A stretch of DNA of 64,000 nt from Hydractinia symbiolongicarpus (Eukaryota > Cnidaria > Hydrozoa > Anthoathecata > Hydractiniidae), in the NCBI RefSeq assembly GCF_029227915.1, contig NC_079877.1:2914001-2978000 (forward strand). Direction: 5' to 3'. The notes under the pieces were generated by a model that saw nothing but the letters and a program-made list of their open reading frames with translations, did no database searches and was not told where the DNA came from. Of this stretch, positions 11,610 through 25,006 are shown piece by piece; the stretch's first letter is position 1; each line of letters begins with the position of its first letter. The position numbers were made by a program, and so were the translations under genes.

Positions 11610-11981
11610 ACTGTGGGACTAATCCAAACCGTTATCGCGCACTGAAGAAATAGAGACTGGTTCAAAAACTCCATTTCATTGACTTTCTAACGGTATCAGT
11701 TCGTTTCAATTACAACGGTTCTGTCACATATTCGTACCATCATGTACTTAACGATATTTTTTCAATAATACCAGGTTGCATCGCTTTTAACAGTAAAACG
11801 ATTGACTGTGGGACTTAATTGAACTGACTTTTGACTTTGACCTTATAAATGTGATAAATGAGCTAATTGGACTCCAAGAAATAACATTCTTTTTAACTCG
11901 ACATGATTACCGGAACTTAGCGATTACACTGGAACCTGTGGTAGCGCTTCATTTAAAATTTAATAAAATAAGTTATTTTTT

Positions 11982-14900
11982 ACTGTGGGACCAATCCTAG
12001 CCGTTCTCGCGCGCTGAAGAAATAGAGACACTTTCAAAAACTACATTTCATTGACTTTCCAACGGTGTCAGTCCGTTCAGGTAACAACAGTTGCGTCACA
12101 TATTCGTACGAACATGTATTAAGCGATATTTTTCTGACATTACTAGGTTGAATCGCTTTTAACAGTGAAACGATTGACTGAGGGACTTAATTGAACTGAT
12201 TCTGTACTGTGACCTTATAAATGTGATAAATGAGACAATTGTACTCCAAGGAAAATCCTTCATCTTAATCTGACATGATTGCCGGAACTCAGCAGTTACA
12301 CTGGGCGCTGTGGCAGCGCTTTAATTAAAAATTTAAATAAAAAAGTCATTTTTGTACTGTGGCACCAATCCTAGCCGTTACCGCGCGCTGAAGAAATAGA
12401 GAGAGTTTCAAAAACTACATTTCATTGACTTTCTAACGCTATCAGTCCGTTTCAATTACAATGGTTCCGTCACATATTCGTACCTTCATGTACTTAACGA
12501 TATTTTTCCAATAATACCAGGTTGCATCGGTTTTAACTGTAAAACGATTGACTGAGGGATTTAATTGAACTGATTCTGGACTGTGACCTTATAAATTTTA
12601 TAAGTGAGACAATTGGACTCCTAGAAATAACATTCTTCTTAATTTGACATGATTGCCGGAACTCAGCGATTACACTGGGCGCTGTGGTAGCGCTTTCTTT
12701 TAAAAGTTCAAATAAATAAGTCTTTTTTTACTGTGGGACCAATCCTGGCCGTTAGCACGCGCTGAATAAATAGGAACAGTTTCCAAAACTACATTTCATT
12801 GATTTTCTAGCGGTATAATTCCGTTTGAGTTACAACGGTTGCGTCACATATTCCTAGCAACATGTATTTAGCGATTTTTTCCTGATCTTACTAGGTTGCA
12901 TCGCTTTTAACAGTGAAACGTTTGACTGTGGGACTTAATTGAAATGATTTTGGACTTTGACCTTATAATTGTGATAAATGAGACAATTGAATACCAAGAA
13001 ATAACATTTTTCTTAATTTGACATGATTGCTTGAACTCAGCAGTTACACTAGGCGCTGTGGCAGCGCTTTATATAAATATTTAGATAAAAAAGTCATTTT
13101 TGTACTGTGGCACAAATCCTAGCCGTTATCGCGCGCTGAAAAAATAAAGACATTCTCAAAAACTACATTTCATTGACTTTTGGCGGTATCAAGCCGTTTG
13201 AGTTACAACGGTTGCGTCACATATTCGTACCATCATGTACTTAACGATATTTTTCCAATAATACCAGGTTGCATCGCTTTTAACTGTAAAACGATTGACT
13301 GAGGGATTTAATTGAACTGATTCTGGAATGTGACCTCATAAATTTTATAAGTGAGACAATTGGACTCCTAGAAATAACATTCTTTTTAATTTGACATGAT
13401 TACCGGAACTCAGCGATTACACTGGGCGCTGGAGTAGCGCTTTCTTTTAAAAATTAAGATAAATAAGTCAATTTTTGGTGTGGGACCAATCCTAGCCGTT
13501 AGATCGCGCTGAAGAAATAAAGGCAGTTTCAAAAACTACATTTCATTGACTTTCTAAAGGTATCAATCCGTTCGAGTGACAACGGTTCAGTCACATACTC
13601 GTACTAACATGTATTTAGTGATTTTCTTCCGATATTACTAAGTTGTATTGCTTTTAACAGTGAAACAATTGACTGAGGGAGTTAATTGAACTGATTCCGG
13701 ACTGTGACCTTATAAATGTGAAAAATGAGCCAATGGTTCTCCAAGTAATAACATTCTTCTTAATTTGACATGATTGCTGGAACTCAGCGATTACACAAGG
13801 CGCTGTGGAAGCGCTTCATTTAAAAATTTAGATAAATAAGTCAATCCTTACTGTGGGACCAATCCTAGCCGTTGGCGCGCGCTGAAGAAATAAAGGCAGT
13901 TTCAAAAACTACATTTCATTGACTTTCTAACGGTATCAATCCGTTCGAGTTACAACGGTTGCGTCACATATTCGTACCAACATGTATTTAGCGATATTTT
14001 TCCGCTGTTGCTAGGTTGCATCGCCTTTAGCAGTGAAACGATTGACTGTGGGACTTAAATGAACTGATTTTGGACTGAGACCTTATGAATGTGAAAGTGA
14101 GACGATTCGACTTTAAGAAATAACATTCTTCTTAATTTGACATGATTGCCGGAACTCAGCGATTACACTGGGCGCTGTGGTAGCGCTTTCTTTTAAAAAT
14201 TTAGATAAATAAGTCTTTTTCTACTGTGGGACCAAACCTGGCCGTTAGCACTCGCTGAATAAACAGGAACAGTTTCAAAGACTACATTTCATTGACTTTC
14301 TGACGGTATAAATCCGTTTCAATTACAATGGTTCCGTCACATATTCGTACCATCATGTACTTAACGATATTTTTCCAATAATACCAGGTTGCATCGCCTT
14401 TAACTGTAAACGATTGACTGAGGGATTTAATTGAACTGATTCTGGACTGTGACCTTATAAATTTTATAAGTGAGACAATTGGACTCCTAGAAATAACATT
14501 CTTCTTAATTTGACATGATTGCCGGAACTCAGCGATTACACTGGGCGCTGTAGTAGCGCTTTCTTTTAAAAATTCAGATAAATAAGTTAATTTTTAGTGT
14601 GGGACCAATCCTGGCCCTTAGCACGCGCTGAATAAATAGGAACAGTTTCAAAGACTACATTTCATTGACTTTCTGGCGGTATAAACCCGTTTGAGTGACA
14701 ACGGCTGCGTCACATATTCGTACCAACATGTATTTAGTGATAGTATTCGGATGTCACTAGGTTGCATCGCTTTTAACAGTGAAACGTTTGACTGTGGGAC
14801 TTAATTGAACTGATTTTGGACTTGACCTTATAAATGTGATAAATGAGCCAGTTTGGCTACAAGAAATAACATTCTTCTTAATTTTACATGATTGCTGGAA

Positions 14901-15610
14901 CTCAGCGATTTCACTGGGCGGTGTGGTAGCGTTTTATTTCAAAATTGAGATAAATAAGTTATTTTTTACAACGGTTCAGTCACACATTCGTACCAACATG
15001 TACTTAACGATATTTTTCCAATAATACCAGGTTGCATCGCTTTTAACAGTAAAACGATTGACTGTGGGACTTAATTGAACTGACTTTTGACTTTGACCTT
15101 ATAAATGTGATAAATGAGCCAGTTGGACTCCAAGAAATAACATTCTTTTTAACTCGACATTATTACCGGAACTCAGCGATTACACTGGAACCTGTGGTAG
15201 CGCTTCATTTAAAAATTTAGTTAGATAAGTTATTTTTTACTGTGGGACTAATCCTAGCCGTTATCGCGCACTGAAGAAATAGAGACAGGTTCAAAAACTC
15301 CATTTCATTGACTTTCTAACGGTATCAGTTCGTTTCAATTACAACGGTTCTGTCACATATTCGTACCATCATGTACTTAACGATATTTTTTCAATAATAC
15401 CAGGTTGCATCGCTTTTAACAGTAAAACGATTGACTGTGGGACTTAATTGAACTGACTTTTGACTTTGACCTTATAAATGTGATAAATGAGCTAATTGGA
15501 CTCCAAGAAATAATATTCTTTTTAACTCGACATGATTACCGGAACTTAGCGATTACACTGGAACCTGTGGTAGCGCTTCATTTAAAATTTAATTAAATAA
15601 GTTATTTTTT
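11982..15610 (+). repeat. Block I HOR copy d: 10-monomer unit, 3629 bp
   Basis: Monomers start at 11982, 12356, 12730, 13104, 13477, 13850, 14223, 14596, 14968 (type A short) and 15239. Only one short monomer is present, where copies a-c have two. The preceding full monomer ends in AAAATTGAGATAAATAAG and runs directly into TTTTTTACAACGG, followed by the body of the second short type. One short monomer has therefore been lost here, or gained elsewhere. The front of the unit matches copy c. Confidence 0.92.
14968..15238 (+). repeat. Type A short monomer (271 bp), single
   Basis: It combines the TTTTTTACAACGG junction of the first short type with the second half of the second short type (AACTCGACATTATTACC, GGAACCTG). 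It behaves as a fusion of the pair seen in copies a-c, or as the ancestral single form. Confidence 0.9.
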
Positions 15611-18116
15611 ACTGTGGGACAAATCCTAGCCGTTATCGCGCGCTGAAGAAATAGAGACACTTTCAAAAACTACATTTCATTAACTTTCCAACGGTGTCAG
15701 TCCGTTCAGGTAACAACAGTTGCGTCACATATTCGTACGAACATGTATTAAGCGATATTTTTCTGACATTACTAGGTTGAATCGCTTTTAACAGTGAAAC
15801 GATTGACTGAGGGACTTAATTGAACTGATTCTGTACTGTGACCTTATAAATGTGATAAATGAGACAATTGGACTCCAAGATAAAACCTTCATCTTAATAT
15901 GACATGATTGCTGTAACTCAGCGATTATACTGGGCGCTATGGCAGCACTTTATTTAAACATTTAGATAAATAAATCATTTTTTACTGTGGGACCAATCGT
16001 AGCCGTTATCGCGCGGAAGAAATAGAGGCACTTTCAAAAACTACATTTCATTGAATTTCTAACGGTGTCAGTCCGTTTAAGTTACAACGGTTGCGTCACA
16101 TATTCGTACAAACATATGTTTAGCGATATTTTTCTGACATTACTAGGTTGCATCGCTTTTAACTGGGAAATGATTGAATGTGGGACTTAATTTAAGTGAT
16201 TCTGGACTGTGACCTTATAATTGTGACAAATGAGACAATTGGACTCCAAGGAAAAACATTCTTCTTAATTTGACATGATTGCTGTAACTCAGCGGATATA
16301 CTGGGCGCTGTGGTACTGCTTTATTTAAAAGTTTATATAAATAAGTCATTTTTTACTGTGGGATCAATCCTGACCGTTAGCACGTGCTGAATAAACAGGA
16401 ATAGTTTCCAAAACTACATTTCATTGATTTTCTAGCGGTATAATTCCGTTTGAGTTACAACGGTTGCGCCACATAATCCTACCAACATGTATTTAGCGAT
16501 TTTTTTCTGATATTACTAGGTTGGATTGCTTTTAAAAGTGAAACGATTGAATGTGGGACTTAATTGAGCTGATTTTGGACTGTGACCTTATAAATGTTAT
16601 ATGTGAGACAATTGGGCTCCTAGAAATAACATTCTTCTTAATTTGACATGATTGCTTGAACTCAGCAGTTACACTAGGCGCTGTGGCAGCGCTTTAATTA
16701 AAAATTTAGATAAAAAAGTCATTTTTGTACTGTGGCACCAATCCTAGCCGTTACCGCGCGCTGAATAAACAGGAACAGTTTCAAAGACTACATTTCATTG
16801 ACTTTCTGACGGTATAAATCCGTTTCAATTACAATGGTTCCGTCACATATTCGTACCATCATGTACTTAACGATATTTTTCCAATAATACCAGGTTGCAT
16901 CGCCTTTAACTGTAAACGATTGACTGAGGGATTTAATTGAACTGATTCTGGACTGTGACCTTATAAATTTTATAAGTGAGACAATTGGACTCCTAGAAAT
17001 AACATTCTTCTTAATTTGACATGATTGCCGGAACTCAGCGATTACACTGGGCGCTGTAGTAGCGCTTTCTTTTAAAAATTCAGATAAATAAGTTAATTTT
17101 TAGTGTGGGACCAATCCTGGCCCTTAGCACGCGCTGAATAAATAGGAACACTTTCAAAGACTACATTTCATTGACTTTCTGGCGGTATAAACCCGTTTGA
17201 GTGACAACGGCTGCGTCACATATTCGTACCAACATGTATTTAGTGATAGTATTCGGATGTCACTAGGTTGCATCGCTTTTAACAGTGAAACGTTTGACTG
17301 TGGGACTTAATTGAACTGATTTTGGACTTGACCTTATAAATGTGATAAATGAGCCAGTTTGGCTACAAGAAATAACATTCTTCTTAATTTTACATGATTG
17401 CTGGAACTCAGCGATTTCACTGGGCGGTGTGGTAGCGTTTTATTTCAAAATTGAGATAAATAAGTTATTTTTTACAACGGTTCAGTCACACATTCGTACC
17501 AACATGTACTTAACGATATTTTTCCAATAATACCAGGTTGCATCGCTTTTAACAGTAAAACGATTGACTGTGGGACTTAATTGAACTGACTTTTGACTTT
17601 GACCTTATAAATGTGATAAATGAGCCAGTTGGACTCCAAGAAATAACATTCTTTTTAACTCGACATTATTACCGGAACTCAGCGATTACACTGGAACCTG
17701 TGGTAGCGCTTCATTTAAAAATTTAGTTAGATAAGTTATTTTTTACTGTGGGACTAATCCTAGCCGTTATCGCGCACTGAAGAAATAGAGACAGGTTCAA
17801 AAACTCCATTTCATTGACTTTCTAACGGTATCAGTTCGTTTCAATTACAACGGTTCTGTCACATATTCGTACCATCATGTACTTAACGATATTTTTTCAA
17901 TAATACCAGGTTGCATCGCTTTTAACAGTAAAACGATTGACTGTGGGACTTAATTGAACTGACTTTTGACTTTGACCTTATAAATGTGATAAATGAGCTA
18001 ATTGGACTCCAAGAAATAATATTCTTTTTAACTCGACATGATTACCGGAACTTAGCGATTACACTGGAACCTGTGGTAGCGCTTCATTTAAAATTTAATT
18101 AAATAAGTTATTTTTT
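15611..18116 (+). repeat. Block I HOR copy e: contracted 7-monomer unit, 2506 bp
   Basis: Monomers start at 15611, 15984, 16355, 16729, 17102, 17474 (type A short) and 17745. The unit matches copy f, 2506 bp on, until the CGCGCGCTGA near 16756-16765. It then switches from the CTGAAGAAATAGAG form to CTGAATAAACAGG, the form seen near 14258 in copy d. The missing middle corresponds to several monomers of the longer units. The monomer at 15984 has a 2-bp deletion in CGCGCGCTGAAG (read as CGCGCGGAAG), shared with the copy at 18490. Confidence 0.9.
17474..17744 (+). repeat. Type A short monomer (271 bp), single
   Basis: Counterpart of the single short monomer at 14968, with the same TTTTTTACAACGG junction after AAAATTGAGATAAATAAG. 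It is the last type A monomer in the window: none was seen from 17745 to 64000. Confidence 0.92.
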
Positions 18117-21100
18117 ACTGTGGGACAAATCCTAGCCGTTATCGCGCGCTGAAGAAATAGAGACACTTTCAAAAACTACATTTCATTAACTTTCCAACGG
18201 TGTCAGTCCGTTCAGGTAACAACAGTTGCGTCACATATTCGTACGAACATGTATTAAGCGATATTTTTCTGACATTACTAGGTTGAATCGCTTTTAACAG
18301 TGAAACGATTGACTGAGGGACTTAATTGAACTGATTCTGTACTGTGACCTTATAAATGTGATAAATGAGACAATTGGACTCCAAGATAAAACCTTCATCT
18401 TAATATGACATGATTGCTGTAACTCAGCGATTATACTGGGCGCTATGGCAGCACTTTATTTAAACATTTAGATAAATAAATCATTTTTTACTGTGGGACC
18501 AATCGTAGCCGTTATCGCGCGGAAGAAATAGAGGCACTTTCAAAAACTACATTTCATTGAATTTCTAACGGTGTCAGTCCGTTTAAGTTACAACGGTTGC
18601 GTCACATATTCGTACAAACATATGTTTAGCGATATTTTTCTGACATTACTAGGTTGCATCGCTTTTAACTGGGAAATGATTGAATGTGGGACTTAATTTA
18701 AGTGATTCTGGACTGTGACCTTATAATTGTGACAAATGAGACAATTGGACTCCAAGGAAAAACATTCTTCTTAATTTGACATGATTGCTGTAACTCAGCG
18801 GATATACTGGGCGCTGTGGTACTGCTTTATTTAAAAGTTTATATAAATAAGTCATTTTTTACTGTGGGATCAATCCTGACCGTTAGCACGTGCTGAATAA
18901 ACAGGAATAGTTTCCAAAACTACATTTCATTGATTTTCTAGCGGTATAATTCCGTTTGAGTTACAACGGTTGCGCCACATAATCCTACCAACATGTATTT
19001 AGCGATTTTTTTCTGATATTACTAGGTTGGATTGCTTTTAAAAGTGAAACGATTGAATGTGGGACTTAATTGAGCTGATTTTGGACTGTGACCTTATAAA
19101 TGTTATATGTGAGACAATTGGGCTCCTAGAAATAACATTCTTCTTAATTTGACATGATTGCTTGAACTCAGCAGTTACACTAGGCGCTGTGGCAGCGCTT
19201 TAATTAAAAATTTAGATAAAAAAGTCATTTTTGTACTGTGGCACCAATCCTAGCCGTTACCGCGCGCTGAAGAAATAGAGACAGTTTCAAAAACTACATT
19301 TCATTGACTTTCTAACGCTATCAGTCCGTTTCAATTACAATGGTTCCGTCACATATTCGTACCTTCATGTACTTAACGATATTTTTCCAATAATACCAGG
19401 TTGCATCGCTTTTAACTGTAAAACGATTGACTGAGGGATTTAATTGAACTGATTTTGGACTGTGACCTTATAAATTTTATAAGTGAGACAATTGGACTCC
19501 TAGAAATAACAATCTTCTTAATTTGACATGATTGCCGGAACTCAGCGATTACACTGGGCGCTGTGGTAGCACTTTCTTTTAAAAGTTCAAATAAATAAGT
19601 CTTTTTTTACTGTGGGACCAATCCTGGCCGTTAGCACGCGCTGAATAAATAGGAACAGTTTCCAAAACTACATTTCATTGATTTTCTAGCGGTATAATTC
19701 CGTTTGAGTTACAACGGTTGCGTCACATATTCCTAGCAGCATGTATTTAGCGATTTTTTCCTGATATTACTAGGTTGCATCGCTTTTAACAGTGAAACGT
19801 TTGACTGTGGGACTTAATTGAAATGATTTTGGACTTTGACCTTATAAATGTGATAAATGAGACAATTGAATTCCAAGAAATAACATTTTTCTTAATTTGA
19901 CATGATTGCTTGAACTCAGCAGTTACACTAGGCGCTGTGGCAGCGCTTTATTTAAATATTTAGATAAAAAAGTCATTTTTGTACTGTGGCACAAATCCTA
20001 GCCGTTATCGCGCGCTGAAGAAATAAAGACATTCTCAAAAACTACATTTCATTGACTTTTGGCGGTATCAAGCCGTTTGAGTTACAACAGTTGCGTCACA
20101 TATTCGTACCATCATGTACTTAACGATATTTTTCCAATAATACCAGGTTGCATCGCTTTTAACTGTAAAACGATTGACTGAGGGATTTAATTGAACTGAT
20201 TCTGGAATGTGACCTCATAAATTTTATAAGTGAGACAATTGGACTCCTAGAAATAACATTCTTTTTAATTTGACATGATTACCGGAACTCAGCGATTACA
20301 CTGGGCGCTGGAGTAGCGCTTTCTTTTAAAAATTAAGATAAATAAGTCAATTTTTGGTGTGGGACCAATCCTAGCCGTTAGATTGCGCTGAAGAAATAAA
20401 GGCAGTTTCAAAAACTACATTTCATTGACTTTCTAACGGTATCAATCCGTTCGAGTGACAACGGTTCAGTCACATACTCGTACTAACATGTATTTAGTGA
20501 TTTTCTTCCGATATTACTAAGTTGTATTGCTTTTAACAGTGAAACAATTGACTGAGGGAGTTAATTGAACTGATTCCGGACTGTGACCTTATAAATGTGA
20601 AAAATGAGCCAATTGTTCTCCAAGTAATAACATTCTTCTTAATTTGACATGATTGCTGGAACTCAGCGATTACACAAGGCGCTGTGGAAGCGCTTCATTT
20701 AAAAATTTAGATAAATAAGTCAATCCTTACTGTGGGACCAATCCTAGCCGTTGGCGCGCGCTGAAGAAATAAAGGCAGTTTCAAAAACTACATTTCATTG
20801 ACTTTCTAACGGTATCAATCCGTTTGAGTTACAACGGTTGCGTCACATATTCGTACCAACATGTATTTAGCGATATTTTTCCGCTGTTGCTAGGTTGCAT
20901 CGCCTTTAGCAGTGAAACGATTGACTGTGGGACTTAAATGAACTGATTTTGGACTGAGACCTTATGAATGTGAAAGTGAGACAATTCGACTTCAAGAAAT
21001 AACATTCTTCTTAACTTGACATGATTGCTGAAATTCAGCGATTACACTGGCCGCTGTGGTAGCGCTTAATTTAAAAATTAAGATAAAAAATTCAGTTTTT

Positions 21101-23338
21101 ACTGTGGGACCAATCCTAGCCGTTGGCGTGCGCTGAAGAAATAGAGACAGTTTTAAAAACTACATTTCAATGACTTTCTAACGGTATCAGTCCGTTTGAG
21201 TTACAACGGTTGCGTCACATATTTGTACCAACATGTATTTAGCGATATTTTTCCGCTGTTGCTAGGTTGCATCGCCTTTAACAGTGAAACGATTGACTGT
21301 GGGACTTAAATGAACTGATTTTGGACTGTGACCTTATAAATGTGATAAATGAGACAATTGGACTCCAAGGAAAAACCTTCATCTTAATCTGACATGATTG
21401 CTGTAACTCAGCGATTATACTGGGCGCTATGGCAGCGCTTTATTTAAACATTTAGATAAATAAATCATTTTTTACTGTGGGACCAATCGTAGCCGTTATC
21501 GCGCGCTGAAGAAATAGAGGCACTTTCAAAAACTACATTTCATTGAATTTCTAACGGTGTCAGTCCGTTTAAGTTACAACGGTTGAGTCACATATTCGTA
21601 CAAACATATGTTTAGCGATATTTTTCTGACATTACTAGGCTGCATCGCTTTTAACTGGGAAATGATTGAATGTGGGTCTTAATTTAAGTGATTCTGGACT
21701 GTGACCTTATAATTGTGACAAATGAGACAATTGGACTCCAAGGAAAAACATTCTTCTTAATTTGACATGATTGCTGTAACTCAGCGAATATACTGGGCGC
21801 TGTGGTACTGCTTTATTTAAAAGTTTATATAAATAAGTCATTTTTTACTGTGGGATCAATCCTGACCGTTAGCACGTGCTGAATAAACAGGAATAGTTTC
21901 CAAAACTACATTTCATTGATTTTCTAGCGGTATAATTCCGTTTGAGTTACAACGGTTGCGCCACATAATCCTACCAACATGTATTTAGCGATTTTTTTCT
22001 GATATTACTAGGTTGGATTGCTTTTAAAAGTGAAACGATTGAATGTGGGACTTAATTGAGCTGATTTTGGACTGTGACCTTATAAATGTTATATGTGAGA
22101 CAATTGGGCTCCTAGAAATAACATTCTTCTTAATTTGACATGATTGCCGGAACTCAGCAGTTACACTGGGCGCTGTGGCAGCGCTTTAATTAAAAATTTA
22201 GATAAAAAAGTCATTTTTGTACTGTGGCACCAATCCTAGCCGTTACCGCGCGCTGAAGAAATAGAGACAGTTTCAAAAACTACATTTCATTGACTTTCTA
22301 ACGCTATCAGTCCGTTTTAATTACAATGGTTCCGTCACATATTCGTACCAACATGTATTTAGCGATATTTTTCCGCTGTTGCTAGGTTGCATCGCCTTTA
22401 ACAGTGAAACGATTGACTGTGGGACTTAAATGAACTGATTTTGGACTGAGACCTTATGAATGTAAAAGTGAGACAATTCGACTTCAAGAAATAACATTCT
22501 TCTTAACTTGACATGATTGCTGAAATTCAGCGATTACACTGGCCGCTGTGGTAGCGCTTAATTTAAAAATTAAGATAAAAAATTCAGTTTTTACTGTGGG
22601 ACCAATCCTAGCCGTTGGCGCGCGCTGAAGAAATAGAGACAGTTTCAAATACTACATTTCACTGACTTTCTAACGGTGTCAGTCCGTTTGCGTTACATCA
22701 GTTGGGTCACATATTCATACCAACATGTATTTAACGATATTTTTTTGATATTACTAGGTTGCATCGCTTTTAACAGTGAAACGATTGACTCTGTGAATTA
22801 ACTGAAGTAACTTTGGACTGTGACCTTATAAATGTGATAAATGAGACAATTGGACTCCAAGAAACAACATTCCTCTTAATTTGACATGATTGCTGGAACT
22901 CAGCGATTACATTAGGCTCTGTGGTAGGGCTTTATTTAAAAATTTAGATAAATAAGTCTTTTTCCACTGTGGGACCAAACCTGGCCGTTAGCACGCGCTG
23001 AATAAATAGGAACAGTTTCAAAGACTACATTTCATTGACTTTCTGGCGGTATAAATCCGTTTGAGTGACAACGGCTGCGTGACATATTCGTACCAACATG
23101 TATTTAGTGATAGTATTCGGATGTCACTAGGTTGCATCGCTTTTAACAGTGAAGCGTTTGACTGTGGGACTTAATTGAACTGATTTTGGACTTTGACCTT
23201 ATAAATGTGATAAATGAGCCAGTTTGGCTATAAGAAATCACATTCTTCTTAATTTTACATGATTGCTGGAACTCAGCGATTTCACTGGGCGGTGTGTTAG
23301 CGTTTTATTTAAAAATTAAGATAAATAAGTTATTTTTT
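18117..23338 (+). repeat. Block I HOR copy f: 14 full monomers, no short monomer
   Basis: Monomers start at 18117, 18490, 18861, 19235, 19609, 19983, 20356, 20729, 21101, 21474, 21847, 22221, 22593 and 22966. The first part matches copy e, the middle (19609-21100) matches copy d 12730-14222, and monomers at 21474-22220 repeat the 18490-19234 set. The unit therefore contains an internal duplication of monomer groups. The monomer at 22221 changes type after its ATTCGTACCAACATG. The last monomer (22966) is the kind that precedes type A shorts elsewhere, but here a full monomer follows. Confidence 0.88.
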
Positions 23339-24825
23339 ACAACTGGACCAATCCTAGCCGTTAGTTCGCGCTAAAGAAATAGAGGCAGTTTCAAAAACTA
23401 CATTTCATTGACTTTCTAACGGTATCAATCCGTCCGAGTTAACAACGGTTCAGTCACATACTCGTACTAACATTTATTTAGCGATATTTTTCTGATATTA
23501 CAAGGTTGCATTGTTTTTAACAGTGAAACGATTGAATGTGGGACTTAATATAACTGATTTTGGCCTTTGACTTTAAGATTGTGATAAATGAGACAATTGA
23601 ATTCCAAGAAATAACATTTTTCTTAATTTGACATGATTGCTTGAACTCAGCAGTTACACTGGGCGCTCTGGCAGCGCTTTATTAAAATATTTAGATAAAA
23701 AAGTCATTTTTGTACTGTGGCACCAATCCTAGCCGTTAAATCGCGCTGAAGAAATAAAGGCAGTTTCAAAACTACATTTCATTGACTTCTTGGCGGTATC
23801 AATCCGTTTGAGTTACAACGGTTGCGTCACATATTCGTACCATCATGTACTTAACGATATTTTTCCAATAGTACCAGGTTGCATCGCTTTTAACTGTAAA
23901 ACGATTGACTGAGGGATTTAATTGAACTGATTCTGGACTGTGACCTTATAAATTTTATAAGTGAGACAATTGGACTCCTAGAAATAACATTCTTCTTAAT
24001 TTGACATAATTGCCGGAACTCAGCGATTACACTGGGCGCTGTGGTAGCGCTTTCTTTTAAAAATTCAGATAAATAAGTCAATTTTTAGTGTGGGACCAAT
24101 CCTAGCCGTTAGATCGCGCTGAAGAAATAAAGGCAGTTTCAAAAACTACACTTCATTGACTTTCTAACGGTATCAATCCGTTCGAGTGACAACAGTTCAG
24201 TCACATTCTCGTACTAACATTTACTTAGCGATATTTTTCTGATATTACATGGTTGCATTGTTTTTAACAGTGAAACGACTGACTGTGGGACTTAATATAA
24301 CTGATTTTGGCCTTGAACTTTAAGATTGTGATAAATGAGACAATTGAACTCCAAGAAATAACCTTTTTTTTAATTTGACATGATTGCTTGAACTCAGCAG
24401 TTACACTGGGCGCTGTGGTAGCGTTTTATTTAAAAATTTAGATAAATAAGTCTTTTTTTACTGTGGGACCAATCCTGGCCGTTAGCACGCGCTTAAGAAA
24501 TCGAGACATTGTCATAAACTCATTGACTTCTTGGCGGTATCAATCCGTTTGAGTTACAACGGTTGCGTCACATATTCGTACCACATGTGTTTAGTGATAA
24601 TTGTCCGATACTACTAAGTTATATCGCTTTTAACAGTGAAACGATTGACTCTGGGACTTAATTGAAGTAACTTTGGACTGTGACCTTATAAATGTGATAA
24701 GTGAGCCAACTGGACCCCAAGAAATATCATTCTTCCTAATTTGACATGATTGCCGGAACTCATCCATTACAATGGGTGCTGTGGTAGCGTTTCATTTAAG
24801 AATTTAGACAAATAAGTCATTTTGA
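23339..24825 (+). repeat. Block II transitional monomers
   Basis: Monomers start at 23339 (375 bp), 23714, 24087 and 24460 (366 bp). The monomer at 23339 opens with ACAACTGGACCAATCC instead of ACTGTGGGACCAATCC, a four-base patch that creates TTACAAC at the monomer boundary. Monomers 23339 and 24087 share TTCAGTCACAT and TCTCGTACTAAC or ACTCGTACTAAC with block I, and AACATTTA and TTAATATAACTGATTTTGGC with type d of block III, so they are intermediate. The copy at 24460 has small deletions (TACCACATG, ATAAACTCATTGAC). Confidence 0.88.
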
Positions 24826-25006
24826 ACTGTGGCTGTGGGATTTAATTGAACTGATTCTGGACTGTGAACTTATGAATGTGATAAATGAGACAATTGGACT
24901 CCAAGGAATAAAATTCTTAATTTGACATGATTGCTGCAACTCAGCGATTATACTGGGCGCTGTGGTAGCGCTTTATTTAAAAATATAAATAAATGAGCCA
25001 TTTTTT
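24826..25006 (+). repeat. Type B short monomer (181 bp)
   Basis: The sequence runs from the monomer-start word directly into the second half: ACTGTGGCTGTGGGATTTAA. About 190 bp between the two ACTGTGGG words of a normal monomer are missing. The rest (GAACTGATTCTGGACTG onward) is the ordinary second half. It follows a monomer with the diagnostic end CATCCATTACA. Confidence 0.92.

Larger units (their letters stand above)
9577..11981 (+). repeat. Block I HOR copy c: contracted 7-monomer unit, 2405 bp
   Basis: Monomers start at 9577, 9951, 10325, 10699, 11070 (A), 11339 (A) and 11610. The unit matches copy d, 2405 bp downstream, until the ACAACGG at 10800-10806. There it switches to sequence that copy d reaches only near 14699-14706, so about four monomers (~1.49 kb) are absent. 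The end of the first monomer has also changed type relative to copies a and b (GCCGGAACTCAGCAG in place of GCTGTAACTCAGCGA), so copies a/b monomers 2-4 are missing as well. Both breaks are best explained by unequal exchange inside monomers. Confidence 0.9.
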
